Assembly: GCA_964438735.1 (NCBI GenBank)
Contig: CAYTLW010000016.1
Location: 1 to 64,000, forward strand
Source: CAYTLW01 sp964438735
GTDB taxonomy: Bacteria > Myxococcota_A > UBA9042
DNA: 64,000 bases
Reading direction: 5' to 3'
This document shows, in pieces, positions 7,643 through 16,573 of this stretch. A program made the translations under genes and the position numbers. Under the pieces are notes generated by a model, which worked only from the letters and a program-made list of their open reading frames with translations, did no database searches and was not told the DNA's origin. The first letter of the stretch is position 1. Every line of letters starts with the position of its first letter.

Positions 7643-10365
7643 CCCTGCGCCTGTGGACGCCGCAACAGCGATTGCAACGGCTGGTCGATCTGTATGGACC
7701 CGGCGAGGGTCTCGCCAAGCTCGTCGGTGACGCGGCCCCGGCGGGTGGGCTGCCCGAGTGGCTGATCGGCGACGCAGGCAAGGCCGAGATGGTCGTCGAT
7801 CACCTGCTGAATGTGGAGTCGCTCCACCTGCCCTGGGAGTTGGCGCCCTTCTGGAAGGACGATGAGCACGACGAGCACTGGCCGCTCGTGGGATCGAGCG
7901 GGGAGTCGAGGCTCGAGCCCGGAGACTCAGGCGGCGCCGCCCGGCATGGCCCGGGCCCGCATGGCGGCACGTCGCACGGCCAGGGCGGCGCAGATGCGTG
8001 GCTGGGCGTGCCGGACGTGGGCGTGTCTGCCGGCTCGGCGCAGGGCGGCGTGCCCGCCTACGCGGCGGCAGCGGCGCAGCCGGCTGCGACCAGTGCAGCT
8101 TCGAAGGAGGCAACGGCGTACATCGAGAAGGCGCAGGCCGCGCCGCTTGCTGTGATCTGGTCCGAGCTGGTCACCCGCGGCAAGGGCACCGCCTGGCTGC
8201 CCTGGTACCGGTCGTACTTCATGCCGACCTTCGGCGCGCCAGCGCTCCTGGAGGGGGTGTTCAAGCAAGCCGAGTTCGACCACGCCGGTACGATGTCGCT
8301 GCTGGCAGAGCAGGGGCGGGTGGCGAACGCCTTCGCCGCGACGGTGGCCATCGCCATCGCGACGCTGGAGTCGGTCGACTTCAACGCGGTGCACGCGGCC
8401 CCGACCAAGGGCTATCCGTCGCAATGGACCTGCCCGAACCCTTCGGTCGCGCAGTGGAAATCACCGCTGCACTCCGACCACCGGTTCTGGGACGAGTTCG
8501 ATGAACCGCCGGCGAAGGAGCCGAAGCGCTTCATCTACTTCGGGCTGTCGACGGTCGAGGCCGCCCGCGTCTGGGGGCGGCGGGTGGCGATCAACCTGTG
8601 GTGCGACGTGCACGAGATGTGGCCGTCGCGCCTCGATGACATGTCGTTGGCGCACAAGCGCATGCTGCTGGGCTGGGACCCCAACGATCCCAAGGCCGCC
8701 GATCCGTCGCTGTGCTGGCGCTTTGGAGATGCTGATGTGGTCGGTCGGGGCTACAGCGCCGTGCGGCCTTCGACGCCCTTCGGGGAGGTGGAGTTCGGCT
8801 CCGATCTGCGCCCGCTGTACTGGAGCAACGGCAAGGGACCCGTGAAGAGCAAGAGCCACCCGGACGGCGGCCCGTGCGTCGTCCCCTACTCGAACTGGTC
8901 GATGAACCCGTACCTGGCCTGGAAGGTGGTCTGGATGGAGATCCGGCCGTTGATTTCGTCCGGCAAGCACGCGGCCGCGGTGGTGACCGCGTGGTTGCGT
9001 CGCCGTGGCTTCGGGCATAGGTCGGGGCTGATGTCGCGAACGACCCAGGCCGCGGCCACAAAGGCAGGGTACCCGGGTCCCGTGCCAGCGGACGCGCAGC
9101 CCAAATACGTCTCCTTGCGGGGCTCTTTTGAGGATGGCAGCATCCACGACGAGCCGGGCATGATCTACTCGGACCCGGAGTCGAAGGGTTTCTGGGACGC
9201 GCGTTCCAGGGGAACAGGCCGAACCGGCGAGGTGCTGGACGCGAGTTTCGGCGGCTGCCACATGAGCGCCGCCCTGGTCCAGGAACTGCTGCGCGCGATG
9301 GCCGTACCCGCCCAGCTTAGCGACTGCGCGTTTCCCAGCCGCCAGGGCACCGGCAACGAGCTCGCTATCGCCTCGTCGCCAACAGGCGACCTGCAAGCCC
9401 TTGGATTCAAGGCATTATCCAAGAAACCTGGGAGCACCCAGCAGATTGCCCGTGACGAGCCTGCCGTACACCACCACGCCAGTCTGGTTGTGTGGCAGTG
9501 TGGACAAGCGTGGGCGACCTTCCACAACGACACCCTCCTGTCGTGGGTAGGCTGGCGATTTGCCGACCCGGTCCAGCCCTGGTTGCCCCTCGCGGAGTGG
9601 CTGCTCTTCGACGCCACTGCACTGCAAGGCCCGAAGACGGAGATGCCGAAGTGGGCCAGGCGTCTCTGGGCGGCTCACGAGGCGGCTATCAGCCGGAGCG
9701 CGATACACGGCATGTCCAAACGACTCGAAGAGACTGTTGCCGCCGACAAGGCATTCGACACGAAGATGCTCTCCCAGCTCGGTAGCCAGTCTGTGCCCCC
9801 GTTCGCAACGGAACGTGCAGCCTGGTTTCGCTCCCTCAAACGCAGCCTCCAGGCGCAACGCGGCAAGGGCACGCAAGACCCCCTGTGGGTGAAGGAGCCG
9901 GCGACGAACGCGCACGCGATGCGCAACGCGCTGCTGAAGCTTGAGTCTCTCATGAACAAGCAAGCGCATGGTTCCGCAGCGTGGCACGAGCACAAGTCGA
10001 TGGTCGAAGTCATACAGGCGATCGCTGACGGTCCGGGCGACATAGCCAACATCGCGACAGCGCCGCTGTCGACGCCGAAGCGACAGAAGCTGCGCGATGC
10101 GGTTGCCGCCTGCATGGGCTGCGACACCGCTGCGCTGTATGGAGCAGTCCAACCCATCCCCTGGTTGATCCAACAAGGCGCCGCCTGGCAAGTTGGCGAT
10201 CTGAGGAAGTCCAATCACTGCTGCGACAACCACAGATGGGGCCAACTGCCGGTCAACTGGTGGAACGAGCTGACTGCGGCCGGCCCGCAGTGGCTCGTCG
10301 ACGACGAGGCGACTCTCGAGTCATTTGCGCTCGTCATCTGGCAGGTTGGAGATCTGTTGCCTTGA
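7639..10365 (+). CDS. Large protein with transglutaminase-like Cys-His-Asp core (paralogue B)
   Basis: A 908-residue paralogue of the protein at 4248-6755, without a signal peptide. I chose the ATG at 7639, which overlaps the upstream stop as ATGA, over an in-frame GTG at 7630. The putative triad is Cys 540 in GGCH, His 613 in HHHASLV and Asp 631 in FHND. The His-to-Asp spacing of 18 is identical to paralogue A. Further shared blocks are an N-terminal helical region, PWELAPFW, YFMP, GYPSQW, EFDEPP, LLGWDP, NPYLAW and VPPFATERAAWFR. A Gly/Ala/His-rich linker (about 95-155) follows the N-terminal domain. The fold assignment rests on motif order only; substrate unknown. Confidence 0.7.
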   Translation: MTLRLWTPQQRLQRLVDLYGPGEGLAKLVGDAAPAGGLPEWLIGDAGKAEMVVDHLLNVESLHLPWELAPFWKDDEHDEHWPLVGSSGESRLEPGDSGGAARHGPGPHGGTSHGQGGADAWLGVPDVGVSAGSAQGGVPAYAAAAAQPAATSAASKEATAYIEKAQAAPLAVIWSELVTRGKGTAWLPWYRSYFMPTFGAPALLEGVFKQAEFDHAGTMSLLAEQGRVANAFAATVAIAIATLESVDFNAVHAAPTKGYPSQWTCPNPSVAQWKSPLHSDHRFWDEFDEPPAKEPKRFIYFGLSTVEAARVWGRRVAINLWCDVHEMWPSRLDDMSLAHKRMLLGWDPNDPKAADPSLCWRFGDADVVGRGYSAVRPSTPFGEVEFGSDLRPLYWSNGKGPVKSKSHPDGGPCVVPYSNWSMNPYLAWKVVWMEIRPLISSGKHAAAVVTAWLRRRGFGHRSGLMSRTTQAAATKAGYPGPVPADAQPKYVSLRGSFEDGSIHDEPGMIYSDPESKGFWDARSRGTGRTGEVLDASFGGCHMSAALVQELLRAMAVPAQLSDCAFPSRQGTGNELAIASSPTGDLQALGFKALSKKPGSTQQIARDEPAVHHHASLVVWQCGQAWATFHNDTLLSWVGWRFADPVQPWLPLAEWLLFDATALQGPKTEMPKWARRLWAAHEAAISRSAIHGMSKRLEETVAADKAFDTKMLSQLGSQSVPPFATERAAWFRSLKRSLQAQRGKGTQDPLWVKEPATNAHAMRNALLKLESLMNKQAHGSAAWHEHKSMVEVIQAIADGPGDIANIATAPLSTPKRQKLRDAVAACMGCDTAALYGAVQPIPWLIQQGAAWQVGDLRKSNHCCDNHRWGQLPVNWWNELTAAGPQWLVDDEATLESFALVIWQVGDLLP

Positions 10366-10373
10366 GGAGAGTC

Positions 10374-12161
10374 GTGCCTCGCCAACCTCCTGTTGTCAAT
10401 GCGGTTGCATGGATGTCGGTCTGGGTTCTCTTCTGCCTTGCGCTCATGTCGTGCAGCAAGCCCCCCTACGCGGCGGGTGATGGCGACGGACCGCGTGACC
10501 GTGCCGCCAGTGACATTGGCTCACGCGCCCAAGATGGCGACGCGGATGCTGGGGCTTCCCTGCCGGACAGCGCTCACTCGAAGTGCTTGGCTTGCTGGCT
10601 GCCGGGGGACGCGTTCAACTTCGAGTGGTATCTCGAAGCCTGGTTCAACGGCGAGGTCCAGGGAGTAGGCTTCAACGAGGCTTCCAACCACAACTACATC
10701 ATGAGCTGCTACGGTGTATACTGCGAGGGACCGAACGAAGAGCTGGCCTGGCCCACCAAGAAGGGGCCGTGGTTCTACACGCCGGCCATCGCCGTGGGAT
10801 CGCCGTGCCTGGACGTCGTCGATTGCTGGCCGACCAACGTGCGCATGTCGCGTGTGACCCAACTGAGCCCGAATGTGCTTCACGAGGGGTTGACAGGATA
10901 CAAGTCGATCAAGGCCCTGAAGCGCATTCGCTGCGAACCCGTCGGGCCCTACGGCAGCTCGATCTGCGTACTGCCATGCCTGAATCATCCCGACTGCGGC
11001 ATGAACACCGGGGTGTTTGAGGAGCTTCCGGGACCGGCAAAGAGCATACCCGTCGCGAGTGCGCCCGGCGTGTGCATCGATTGGGACCGGTCCAGCCCAA
11101 AGCCGTGTCGGCTCCCCGAACTGTGGCCCGGACACTGCCCCGAACCGTGCAGACAGGCATTCGAGGAGTACGCGACCTGCACGCGCTTCGCTGTGCGCTA
11201 CCACAGGCGATCGCCCTGCGCCCGAAGCAACGCCCACGGCACCTGCGAGGGCACGCTCCGTTGCCTGCAAGAAGACCACGCACCACACTGTGACGCGCCG
11301 ACGCCATCCGCAGCCGGGTGCTTCGGCAAGACACCGCCGACGCCGATGCCGCCGGAGTGCTGCCAGGGCGAGCCGATCTGGGACGAGAACACCGAGCCTT
11401 GCAAGCTCCCCGACGCGGCTCAGGAGCCACGATGCGGGCTGGACCGCCCAGCGTGTGCGGAGGGCTGGCTCTGCGTGCCCCTACGTGACGGCCAGCGGTG
11501 CCTCCTGGCCACCGCCCCGGCCTCGCCGCTGTGGTCGGGACCGCCGGGCTGCTGGCCCGAACGACCCAGCCATGGCCTGGCCGGCGGCGACGCCCCCTAC
11601 TGGGCGCCCGGCCCCGGCCCGTTCCCGAACGCGGTCACCCCAACGACAGACGGCACCTACTACGACCTGCGGCTGGACTGGGCCGCCGCCCGCGGCATGC
11701 CCTGCCGGAACGACGCCGACTGCAAGATCCCGTTCACCTCCCCCTTCGGCCAGCGCCGTTGGCTGCAGGGCAGCCTGCGCTGCGCCGAGGACACGCCCGG
11801 CGAGGGCGGCAGGTGCCTCAAGCCCTGCGACCTGCCGACGACCTCACCCTGCCACGCCGGCTACGAATGCGATCGCGGCCCCGGCGGCTGGCGCTGGTGC
11901 GTCCCCGAGGCGCAGGTCTGGCCGCCCCGCTGCTCGGTGCTCGCGGTCGAGCTGGCGACGGAGCACGGCGTCGGCGCCACGCCCTGCGTTCGGGCCAACC
12001 CCTTCGGCGTCTGCACCGGACTGGCGCGCTGCGCCAAGGTCGGCAGCGGGACGATCTGCGACGCCCCCGAGCCCGCCGCGGAGACCTGCGGCCTGTCGGG
12101 CCACGGCGACGGGGTCGACCAGGACTGCGACGGCCAGACCGACGAGGGCTGCACGCCATGA
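10374..12161 (+). CDS. Long Cys-rich MopE-tail lipoprotein with internal duplication (copy 2)
   Basis: A 595-residue lipoprotein. I chose the GTG at 10374, four bases after the Shine-Dalgarno AGGAG; an ATG at 10410 would also leave a usable signal peptide. The lipobox is LMSC with Cys 27. The body has two related Cys-rich halves. The second ends in the full MopE-type motif DGVDQDCDG plus TDEGC. The first ends in a degenerate version of the block preceding that motif (RSNAHGTC, then DAPTPSAAGC) but lacks the Asp-rich metal-binding stretch. Its stop overlaps the start of the next lipoprotein gene as ATGA. Probably a surface partner of paralogue B. Confidence 0.78.
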   Translation: MPRQPPVVNAVAWMSVWVLFCLALMSCSKPPYAAGDGDGPRDRAASDIGSRAQDGDADAGASLPDSAHSKCLACWLPGDAFNFEWYLEAWFNGEVQGVGFNEASNHNYIMSCYGVYCEGPNEELAWPTKKGPWFYTPAIAVGSPCLDVVDCWPTNVRMSRVTQLSPNVLHEGLTGYKSIKALKRIRCEPVGPYGSSICVLPCLNHPDCGMNTGVFEELPGPAKSIPVASAPGVCIDWDRSSPKPCRLPELWPGHCPEPCRQAFEEYATCTRFAVRYHRRSPCARSNAHGTCEGTLRCLQEDHAPHCDAPTPSAAGCFGKTPPTPMPPECCQGEPIWDENTEPCKLPDAAQEPRCGLDRPACAEGWLCVPLRDGQRCLLATAPASPLWSGPPGCWPERPSHGLAGGDAPYWAPGPGPFPNAVTPTTDGTYYDLRLDWAAARGMPCRNDADCKIPFTSPFGQRRWLQGSLRCAEDTPGEGGRCLKPCDLPTTSPCHAGYECDRGPGGWRWCVPEAQVWPPRCSVLAVELATEHGVGATPCVRANPFGVCTGLARCAKVGSGTICDAPEPAAETCGLSGHGDGVDQDCDGQTDEGCTP

Positions 12162-12982
12162 GATGGCGACGGTTCTCCACCCTGGTTCGCGCATCCGCCA
12201 CCCTGCTCGCGCTGGCCGCCTGTACCGGAGCCGATCCGGTCGGGTTGGAGGGCGACACGAGCGCTGCGCCGCCGCAGAACGCGGACAGCGCGCTCGACGA
12301 CAGCGGCGCGGTGAACGACAGCGCGATGACGCGAGGCGGCGTCGACGGCGGTCCAGCCTCGTGCATCGACGCCGGCTGCGACGGCGGCTACTGCGCACCA
12401 GCTCGCGCCGGCTGGTCATGCGTGCCTGGACCGGACGCGGGCCAGTGTGGAGAGGGCGGCTTGAAACTGCCTGTCGACCTGCCCGGCCGCGGCACAACCG
12501 ACGTCTGCATTGGTGAAAGCGTCGTGCTGGGACTGCCCTGCGCCGCGAACGTCGATTGCGCGACCGCATGGCCGTTGGTTGCCACGTCGGGGAGCAAGTC
12601 CTTGTGGCGGTGCCGATGGTTCGGGGCCGGCACGCTGCATGGGCAGTGCACGGTCACCTGCGTGCACGGCATCCCCAAGTGGGGCTGCCCCGACGCGGCT
12701 CCCACGTGCGAAAAGACCTCGACGCACACCAACGTCTGCGTCGGAGACACAGTGCTGGCGTGTCCCCTGCTGGCCTGGCTGCACGGCGCCGAAGGCCTGT
12801 GCCGGCGAAGCAACCAGTTCGGCACCTGCGGTGGCGTCTCCAGGTGCGATGGCTACGGTCCCGGGGTCGTCCCCACGTGTGACGCAGCCGAGCCTGCCGC
12901 GGAGAGCTGTGGCACATCCGGTCAGGGCGACGGCATCGACCAGGACTGCGACGGCACAACCGACGAGGGCTGCACACCGTGA
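12158..12982 (+). CDS. Cys-rich MopE-tail lipoprotein (copy 3)
   Basis: A 274-residue lipoprotein with a twin-Arg-rich n-region, hydrophobic core and lipobox LAAC (Cys 22). After an Asp/Ala-rich linker comes a Cys-rich body with RSNQFGTC and DAAEPAAESC blocks, then the C-terminal DGIDQDCDG plus TDEGC motif. It is closely similar to the end of the 10374-12161 protein and to the 6755-7642 protein. It starts inside the upstream stop (ATGA). It is the last gene of the cassette; its own stop sits in a GTGA context but opens only a 14-codon frame. The gene ends 22 bases from a convergent gene. Confidence 0.78.
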   Translation: MRWRRFSTLVRASATLLALAACTGADPVGLEGDTSAAPPQNADSALDDSGAVNDSAMTRGGVDGGPASCIDAGCDGGYCAPARAGWSCVPGPDAGQCGEGGLKLPVDLPGRGTTDVCIGESVVLGLPCAANVDCATAWPLVATSGSKSLWRCRWFGAGTLHGQCTVTCVHGIPKWGCPDAAPTCEKTSTHTNVCVGDTVLACPLLAWLHGAEGLCRRSNQFGTCGGVSRCDGYGPGVVPTCDAAEPAAESCGTSGQGDGIDQDCDGTTDEGCTP

Positions 12983-13004
12983 GGCAGCACGAAACGGCGG
13001 CGGT

Positions 13005-14054
13005 TCAGCGCGCCTGGGCGTAGGTCCAGCGAGCCTTCACGGTACGCGTCGGCGCCGGCTGGTCGGCCGCCTTGGCCTGCCCCGTGACCTGCACCTGGCC
13101 CTTGAGGCCATAGGTGAAGGGGTGAATCAACATGGAGACCGCCTTGCGGGTGAAGTAGCCCAGCTTGGCCAGGTCGTCCTTGCGCGAGGTGCGCTTGCTG
13201 ACGGTGAAGGCGACCTCGGCCTTCTTGCCGCCCCGCTCGGACAGCACTTTCAGCTGCCAGGGCACCTTGTAGTCGTTCTTCTTGTCGAGCCGCTCGGCGC
13301 CACGCTGCTCGCCGACCACCTTGCCGACGTGATGCACACCGCCGCCGCGCAGCACCACGAATCCCAGCGGCCGATGGCGCCGCTCCTTGGGCCCGATGAT
13401 GTAGTCCACCAGGGTCACCTGGCCGCCGCGGATGTGGTGCAGCTGCACCGAGCGCTCCCAGGTCCGATGGGCCTTGATCTTGGACGCCTCGTGAATGGAG
13501 AACGCGGTGCCTTTGGCGTCCACCTGGCGACCGCTGGTATCGGTCGCCTGCACGTGCAGGGTGCCGTAGGGCACGATCAGGGCGCGACGCATCCAGGCGC
13601 GGCCGTCTACATCGCGCACGGCCAGTGGCGCTGCACGCGGGGTCAGCGTCACGGTCGCCTTGACGGTGCCATAGGCAAATCGCATCACCAGGGCGCCCTT
13701 GTCGACGGACAGGGAGTTCGCGCCGGCCGTGATGCCGAATCGATTGGACGTGGCGGTGTATCGACCGCGCTTCCAACTCTGCTTGGCATAGAGCGTGCCC
13801 TTGGCCGACTCCTGCTTGAACGTGATGGTCAGGGCGCCCTTCTTGTAGGCGGCGTTGGCGACCGAGAAGCGGATGAAGGTGTTGTGGCCGCCGGGCAGGC
13901 GCCCGCGGATGGTCACCGACTCGACCGCCTCGCTGTGGTTGTTGAAGCCTTTGTGCGCCCAATACAGGGGCCGGTCGGGAACCGCAGCGCCGACGCTCGC
14001 AGAGACGAGCAGGCTGCTGATGGCGAGGGTGAGTATGGCGACGCGCTTGTTCAT
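13005..14054 (-). CDS. Secreted protein of unknown function, beta-rich
   Basis: A 349-residue protein with a standard Sec signal peptide (Lys-Arg, hydrophobic core, cleavage near Ala 24). I chose the ATG at 14054, preceded by GGGGAAG, instead of an in-frame upstream start at 14099 that would place 15 extra residues before the signal. The mature part is rich in short beta strands, Lys and Thr. The arrangement of a Trp-containing opening, an R-L-P-G-G-H-N block and repeated aromatic strands vaguely recalls AttH/CrtC-like lipocalin-fold proteins, but this is weak. Expected location is periplasm or outside. It is convergent with the lipoprotein cassette and lies upstream of no obvious partner. 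Confidence 0.65.
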   Translation of the reverse strand: MNKRVAILTLAISSLLVSASVGAAVPDRPLYWAHKGFNNHSEAVESVTIRGRLPGGHNTFIRFSVANAAYKKGALTITFKQESAKGTLYAKQSWKRGRYTATSNRFGITAGANSLSVDKGALVMRFAYGTVKATVTLTPRAAPLAVRDVDGRAWMRRALIVPYGTLHVQATDTSGRQVDAKGTAFSIHEASKIKAHRTWERSVQLHHIRGGQVTLVDYIIGPKERRHRPLGFVVLRGGGVHHVGKVVGEQRGAERLDKKNDYKVPWQLKVLSERGGKKAEVAFTVSKRTSRKDDLAKLGYFTRKAVSMLIHPFTYGLKGQVQVTGQAKAADQPAPTRTVKARWTYAQAR

Positions 14055-14139
14055 CTGCTTCCCCTGACGGCGCCCCCAAAGCGCGCGTCGGTCATGCAAC
14101 GAGGGGGCGGTGGTGTGGATTCACCGCCCGCTGCCTTCG

Positions 14140-15396
14140 TCAGGCCCGGGTTCGGCTCAACCCCTTCCAGCCGATGGCAAATACCGTGCCGGCCAGAGAG
14201 CGCCAGGCGCCCATACCAGGCAGCGGCGCTTTGCCGGCACACATCCTGGCCAGCTGTCGGTTGTACCAGCTCAACTCCAGGATGCCGCGCTTGTCGATGG
14301 CGTCCAGACCGGTGCGGATCGGGCGCACCAGGCTGTGGAAATCCTCGCCCTGGAGAATGCGGTCGGGCAGGTCGGGTTCGACGGCCAGTGGCCGCGCCAG
14401 GCCGACCATGTCCACATCGCCGCTCTGCACCGCGGCAGCCATGCCGGCGGCGCTGCGGAAGCCGCCGGTGACCACCAGCGGCAACTTGACCAGCTGGCGC
14501 ACCCGGCGGGCGTAGTCCAGGAAGTAGGCCTCTCGCTTGAGGGTGCTCTCCTTGGCCCGGATGCCGGTCATGGCCGGCGCCTCGTAGCTGCCGCCGGAGA
14601 TCTCCACCAGGTCGACGCCAGCAGCTTCCACCGCCTGAACCACGGCCATGGACTCGGCTTCGCTGAAGCCGCCGCGCTGGAAGTCGGCCGAGTTCAACTT
14701 CAGCCCGATGGGAAAGTCCTCGCCCACCGCGCTGCGCATGGCGGCGATCACCTCGAGCACGAAGCGCATACGCTTTTCAGCCGTGCCGCCCCAGGCGTCG
14801 TCGCGCTGGTTGTGATGTGGCGACAGAAACTGGTTGACCAGGTAGCCGTGCGCGCCGTGGATCTGCACGCCATCGAAACCGGCCTTCTGCACCACGGCGG
14901 CGGTGCGCCCATACGCCCGCACCAGCGCCTCGATCTCGTCGGCCTCCAGGGCCCGCGGCGGGTTGAACAGGGGCGCGAGTTTCGCCGCCAGCGGCACCGC
15001 CGAAGGCGCCACCGGCTCGGGGCTCATGAACTTCGGTGACTGCTTGCCTGGGTGGTTGATCTGCATCCAGATCCGGCCGCCGTCGACCTGGCCGGCTTCG
15101 GCCCAGGCACGCAGCAGCTCCAGGTCTCGCTCGTCATCCACCACCACGTTGCCGGGCTCGCCCAGGGCCCCGCGATCGACCATCACGTTGCCGGTCACCG
15201 CCAGGCCGAGGCCGCCTTCGGCCCAGGTGCGATAGAGGTTGTCCAGGCCCGGTCGCGGCGCGCCTTCATCCGTGCCCCAGGCCTCGCTCATGGCCGACTT
15301 GCAGAACCGGTTCTTGATGACCGGGCCGCGGCGCAGCTCCAGCGGGCGGCCCAGGATGGCGGCTGCGTCAATGACAGCCGCGGCGGCTTCGATCAT
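14140..15396 (-). CDS. NADH:flavin oxidoreductase, Old Yellow Enzyme family
   Basis: A 418-residue TIM-barrel flavoprotein of the OYE family, which binds FMN and reduces activated alkenes or related substrates with NAD(P)H. The signature HGAHGYL (His 180 and His 183 as substrate-binding pair) is followed by LSP, N-R-D and WGG around 191-204, typical of OYE-like enoate reductases. QINHPGKQS near 112-120 is the conserved strand-3 region, and the C-terminal GLARPLAVEPDLP supports FMN phosphate binding. There is no fused iron-sulfur or FAD domain as in 2,4-dienoyl-CoA reductase. The start has GGAG five bases upstream. Physiological substrate unknown. Confidence 0.9.
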   Translation of the reverse strand: MIEAAAAVIDAAAILGRPLELRRGPVIKNRFCKSAMSEAWGTDEGAPRPGLDNLYRTWAEGGLGLAVTGNVMVDRGALGEPGNVVVDDERDLELLRAWAEAGQVDGGRIWMQINHPGKQSPKFMSPEPVAPSAVPLAAKLAPLFNPPRALEADEIEALVRAYGRTAAVVQKAGFDGVQIHGAHGYLVNQFLSPHHNQRDDAWGGTAEKRMRFVLEVIAAMRSAVGEDFPIGLKLNSADFQRGGFSEAESMAVVQAVEAAGVDLVEISGGSYEAPAMTGIRAKESTLKREAYFLDYARRVRQLVKLPLVVTGGFRSAAGMAAAVQSGDVDMVGLARPLAVEPDLPDRILQGEDFHSLVRPIRTGLDAIDKRGILELSWYNRQLARMCAGKAPLPGMGAWRSLAGTVFAIGWKGLSRTRA

Positions 15397-15441
15397 GGCT
15401 TCTCCGGATGTGGCAACACAGCAGCGCCCATCAAAGCTCGA

Positions 15442-16506
15442 TTACTCGCGCCAGATGAACTTCCACGGATGTCGCTTCAGGTCCTTGACCATCAGCTTGA
15501 CGTCCATGAACAGCTCGTTGTCCATCAACACGCCGCCGACGGTGCCCTTGCCCTTGCGCGCGTTGGCCGTGACCACCTTGACGTCGTCGACGGCGCTTGC
15601 CGCTTTGGCCACGGTCTTGTCGGTGCGCTCGATGACGCCGATGACCTTGCCGTGGCCGCTCTTGCCGAGCATCACCTGGGAGGTGGGCTCGACGTTCAAC
15701 CGGCCGCTGTAGCGGCGCAACTCGCCGGTGATCTGGCGGGTGTCGCGCAACACTGGCGGCGTATCCTGGCGCACCGCGGTGGTCACCGCCTCCACGTTCC
15801 CCAGCGAGCGGCGGATGGCGCCACCGTCGCCCAGCCCCACCTGCACGCTGTCCACGACGCGATCGACCTTCGCTCCAGTCGTGTCCAGGCGCACCAGCAC
15901 CTGCTTGATGGTGTCCCGATTGTCGAGGATCAACTGGTCGGCATCCTGCACCGTCTTCTTGGCCACCAACATGGTCTCGTCGGCGTGGCGGAAGAGGCTC
16001 GACAGGCTGCCCTCGTTGTCTTCAAGGATGCGCGACACGGCGGCGGAGACCTTGGCCAGGCGCTGGCCCAACACCTCCAGGCGCAGGGGCGGCTGGCCGA
16101 CCACCTTGGCGCCGCTGGCCAGGGTCGGCTTGTCGAAGGTGCCGGGATCGACCTCGATATACTTCTCGCCGAGCATCCCTTGGGTCGAGATGAACAGACG
16201 CGCGTCCTCATGCAGGGTGGCGCCGATGTCCTTGTCCAGGGCACAGGTGATGCGCACGACCACCCGCCGGCCCACCTCTTCGTCCTTGCGACCGCCCCAA
16301 TACTCGACCTTCGAGACCTTGCCCGCGGCCACGCCAGCCACCTTCACCGGCGCGCCCGGCTTCATGTCGCTGGCGGTGTCGAAGTCGATATGCAGCACAA
16401 AGCCCGAACCGCTGCCGAAGTCACCGAGCACCCAGACAAAGCCAAACAGCAGCCCGGTGCAGATGAGGACGAGAATGCCGACCTTGATTTCCAGGGCTCT
16501 GCTCAT
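15442..16506 (-). CDS. MlaD/MCE-domain lipid transport protein
   Basis: A 354-residue protein with one N-terminal transmembrane helix (about 8-28) and a MCE/MlaD domain (about 38-120), including the G-A-P-V-K-V-A-G-V-A-G-K-V pattern. A long helical C-terminal tail (about 150-330) follows. MCE proteins form hexameric rings that carry phospholipids across the periplasm. It lies 67 bases downstream of an MlaF-like ATPase gene in the same direction, so the two are likely one operon and act together. The long tail resembles MCE proteins that form extended tubes rather than the short E. coli MlaD. No MlaE permease gene is adjacent. Confidence 0.87.
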   Translation of the reverse strand: MSRALEIKVGILVLICTGLLFGFVWVLGDFGSGSGFVLHIDFDTASDMKPGAPVKVAGVAAGKVSKVEYWGGRKDEEVGRRVVVRITCALDKDIGATLHEDARLFISTQGMLGEKYIEVDPGTFDKPTLASGAKVVGQPPLRLEVLGQRLAKVSAAVSRILEDNEGSLSSLFRHADETMLVAKKTVQDADQLILDNRDTIKQVLVRLDTTGAKVDRVVDSVQVGLGDGGAIRRSLGNVEAVTTAVRQDTPPVLRDTRQITGELRRYSGRLNVEPTSQVMLGKSGHGKVIGVIERTDKTVAKAASAVDDVKVVTANARKGKGTVGGVLMDNELFMDVKLMVKDLKRHPWKFIWRE

Positions 16507-16573
16507 GGCGCCGCCATCTTAGCGACCTGTCGGTCAAAGGGCCATCGGTGCATGGTTCTCCAACCACGCCCAC

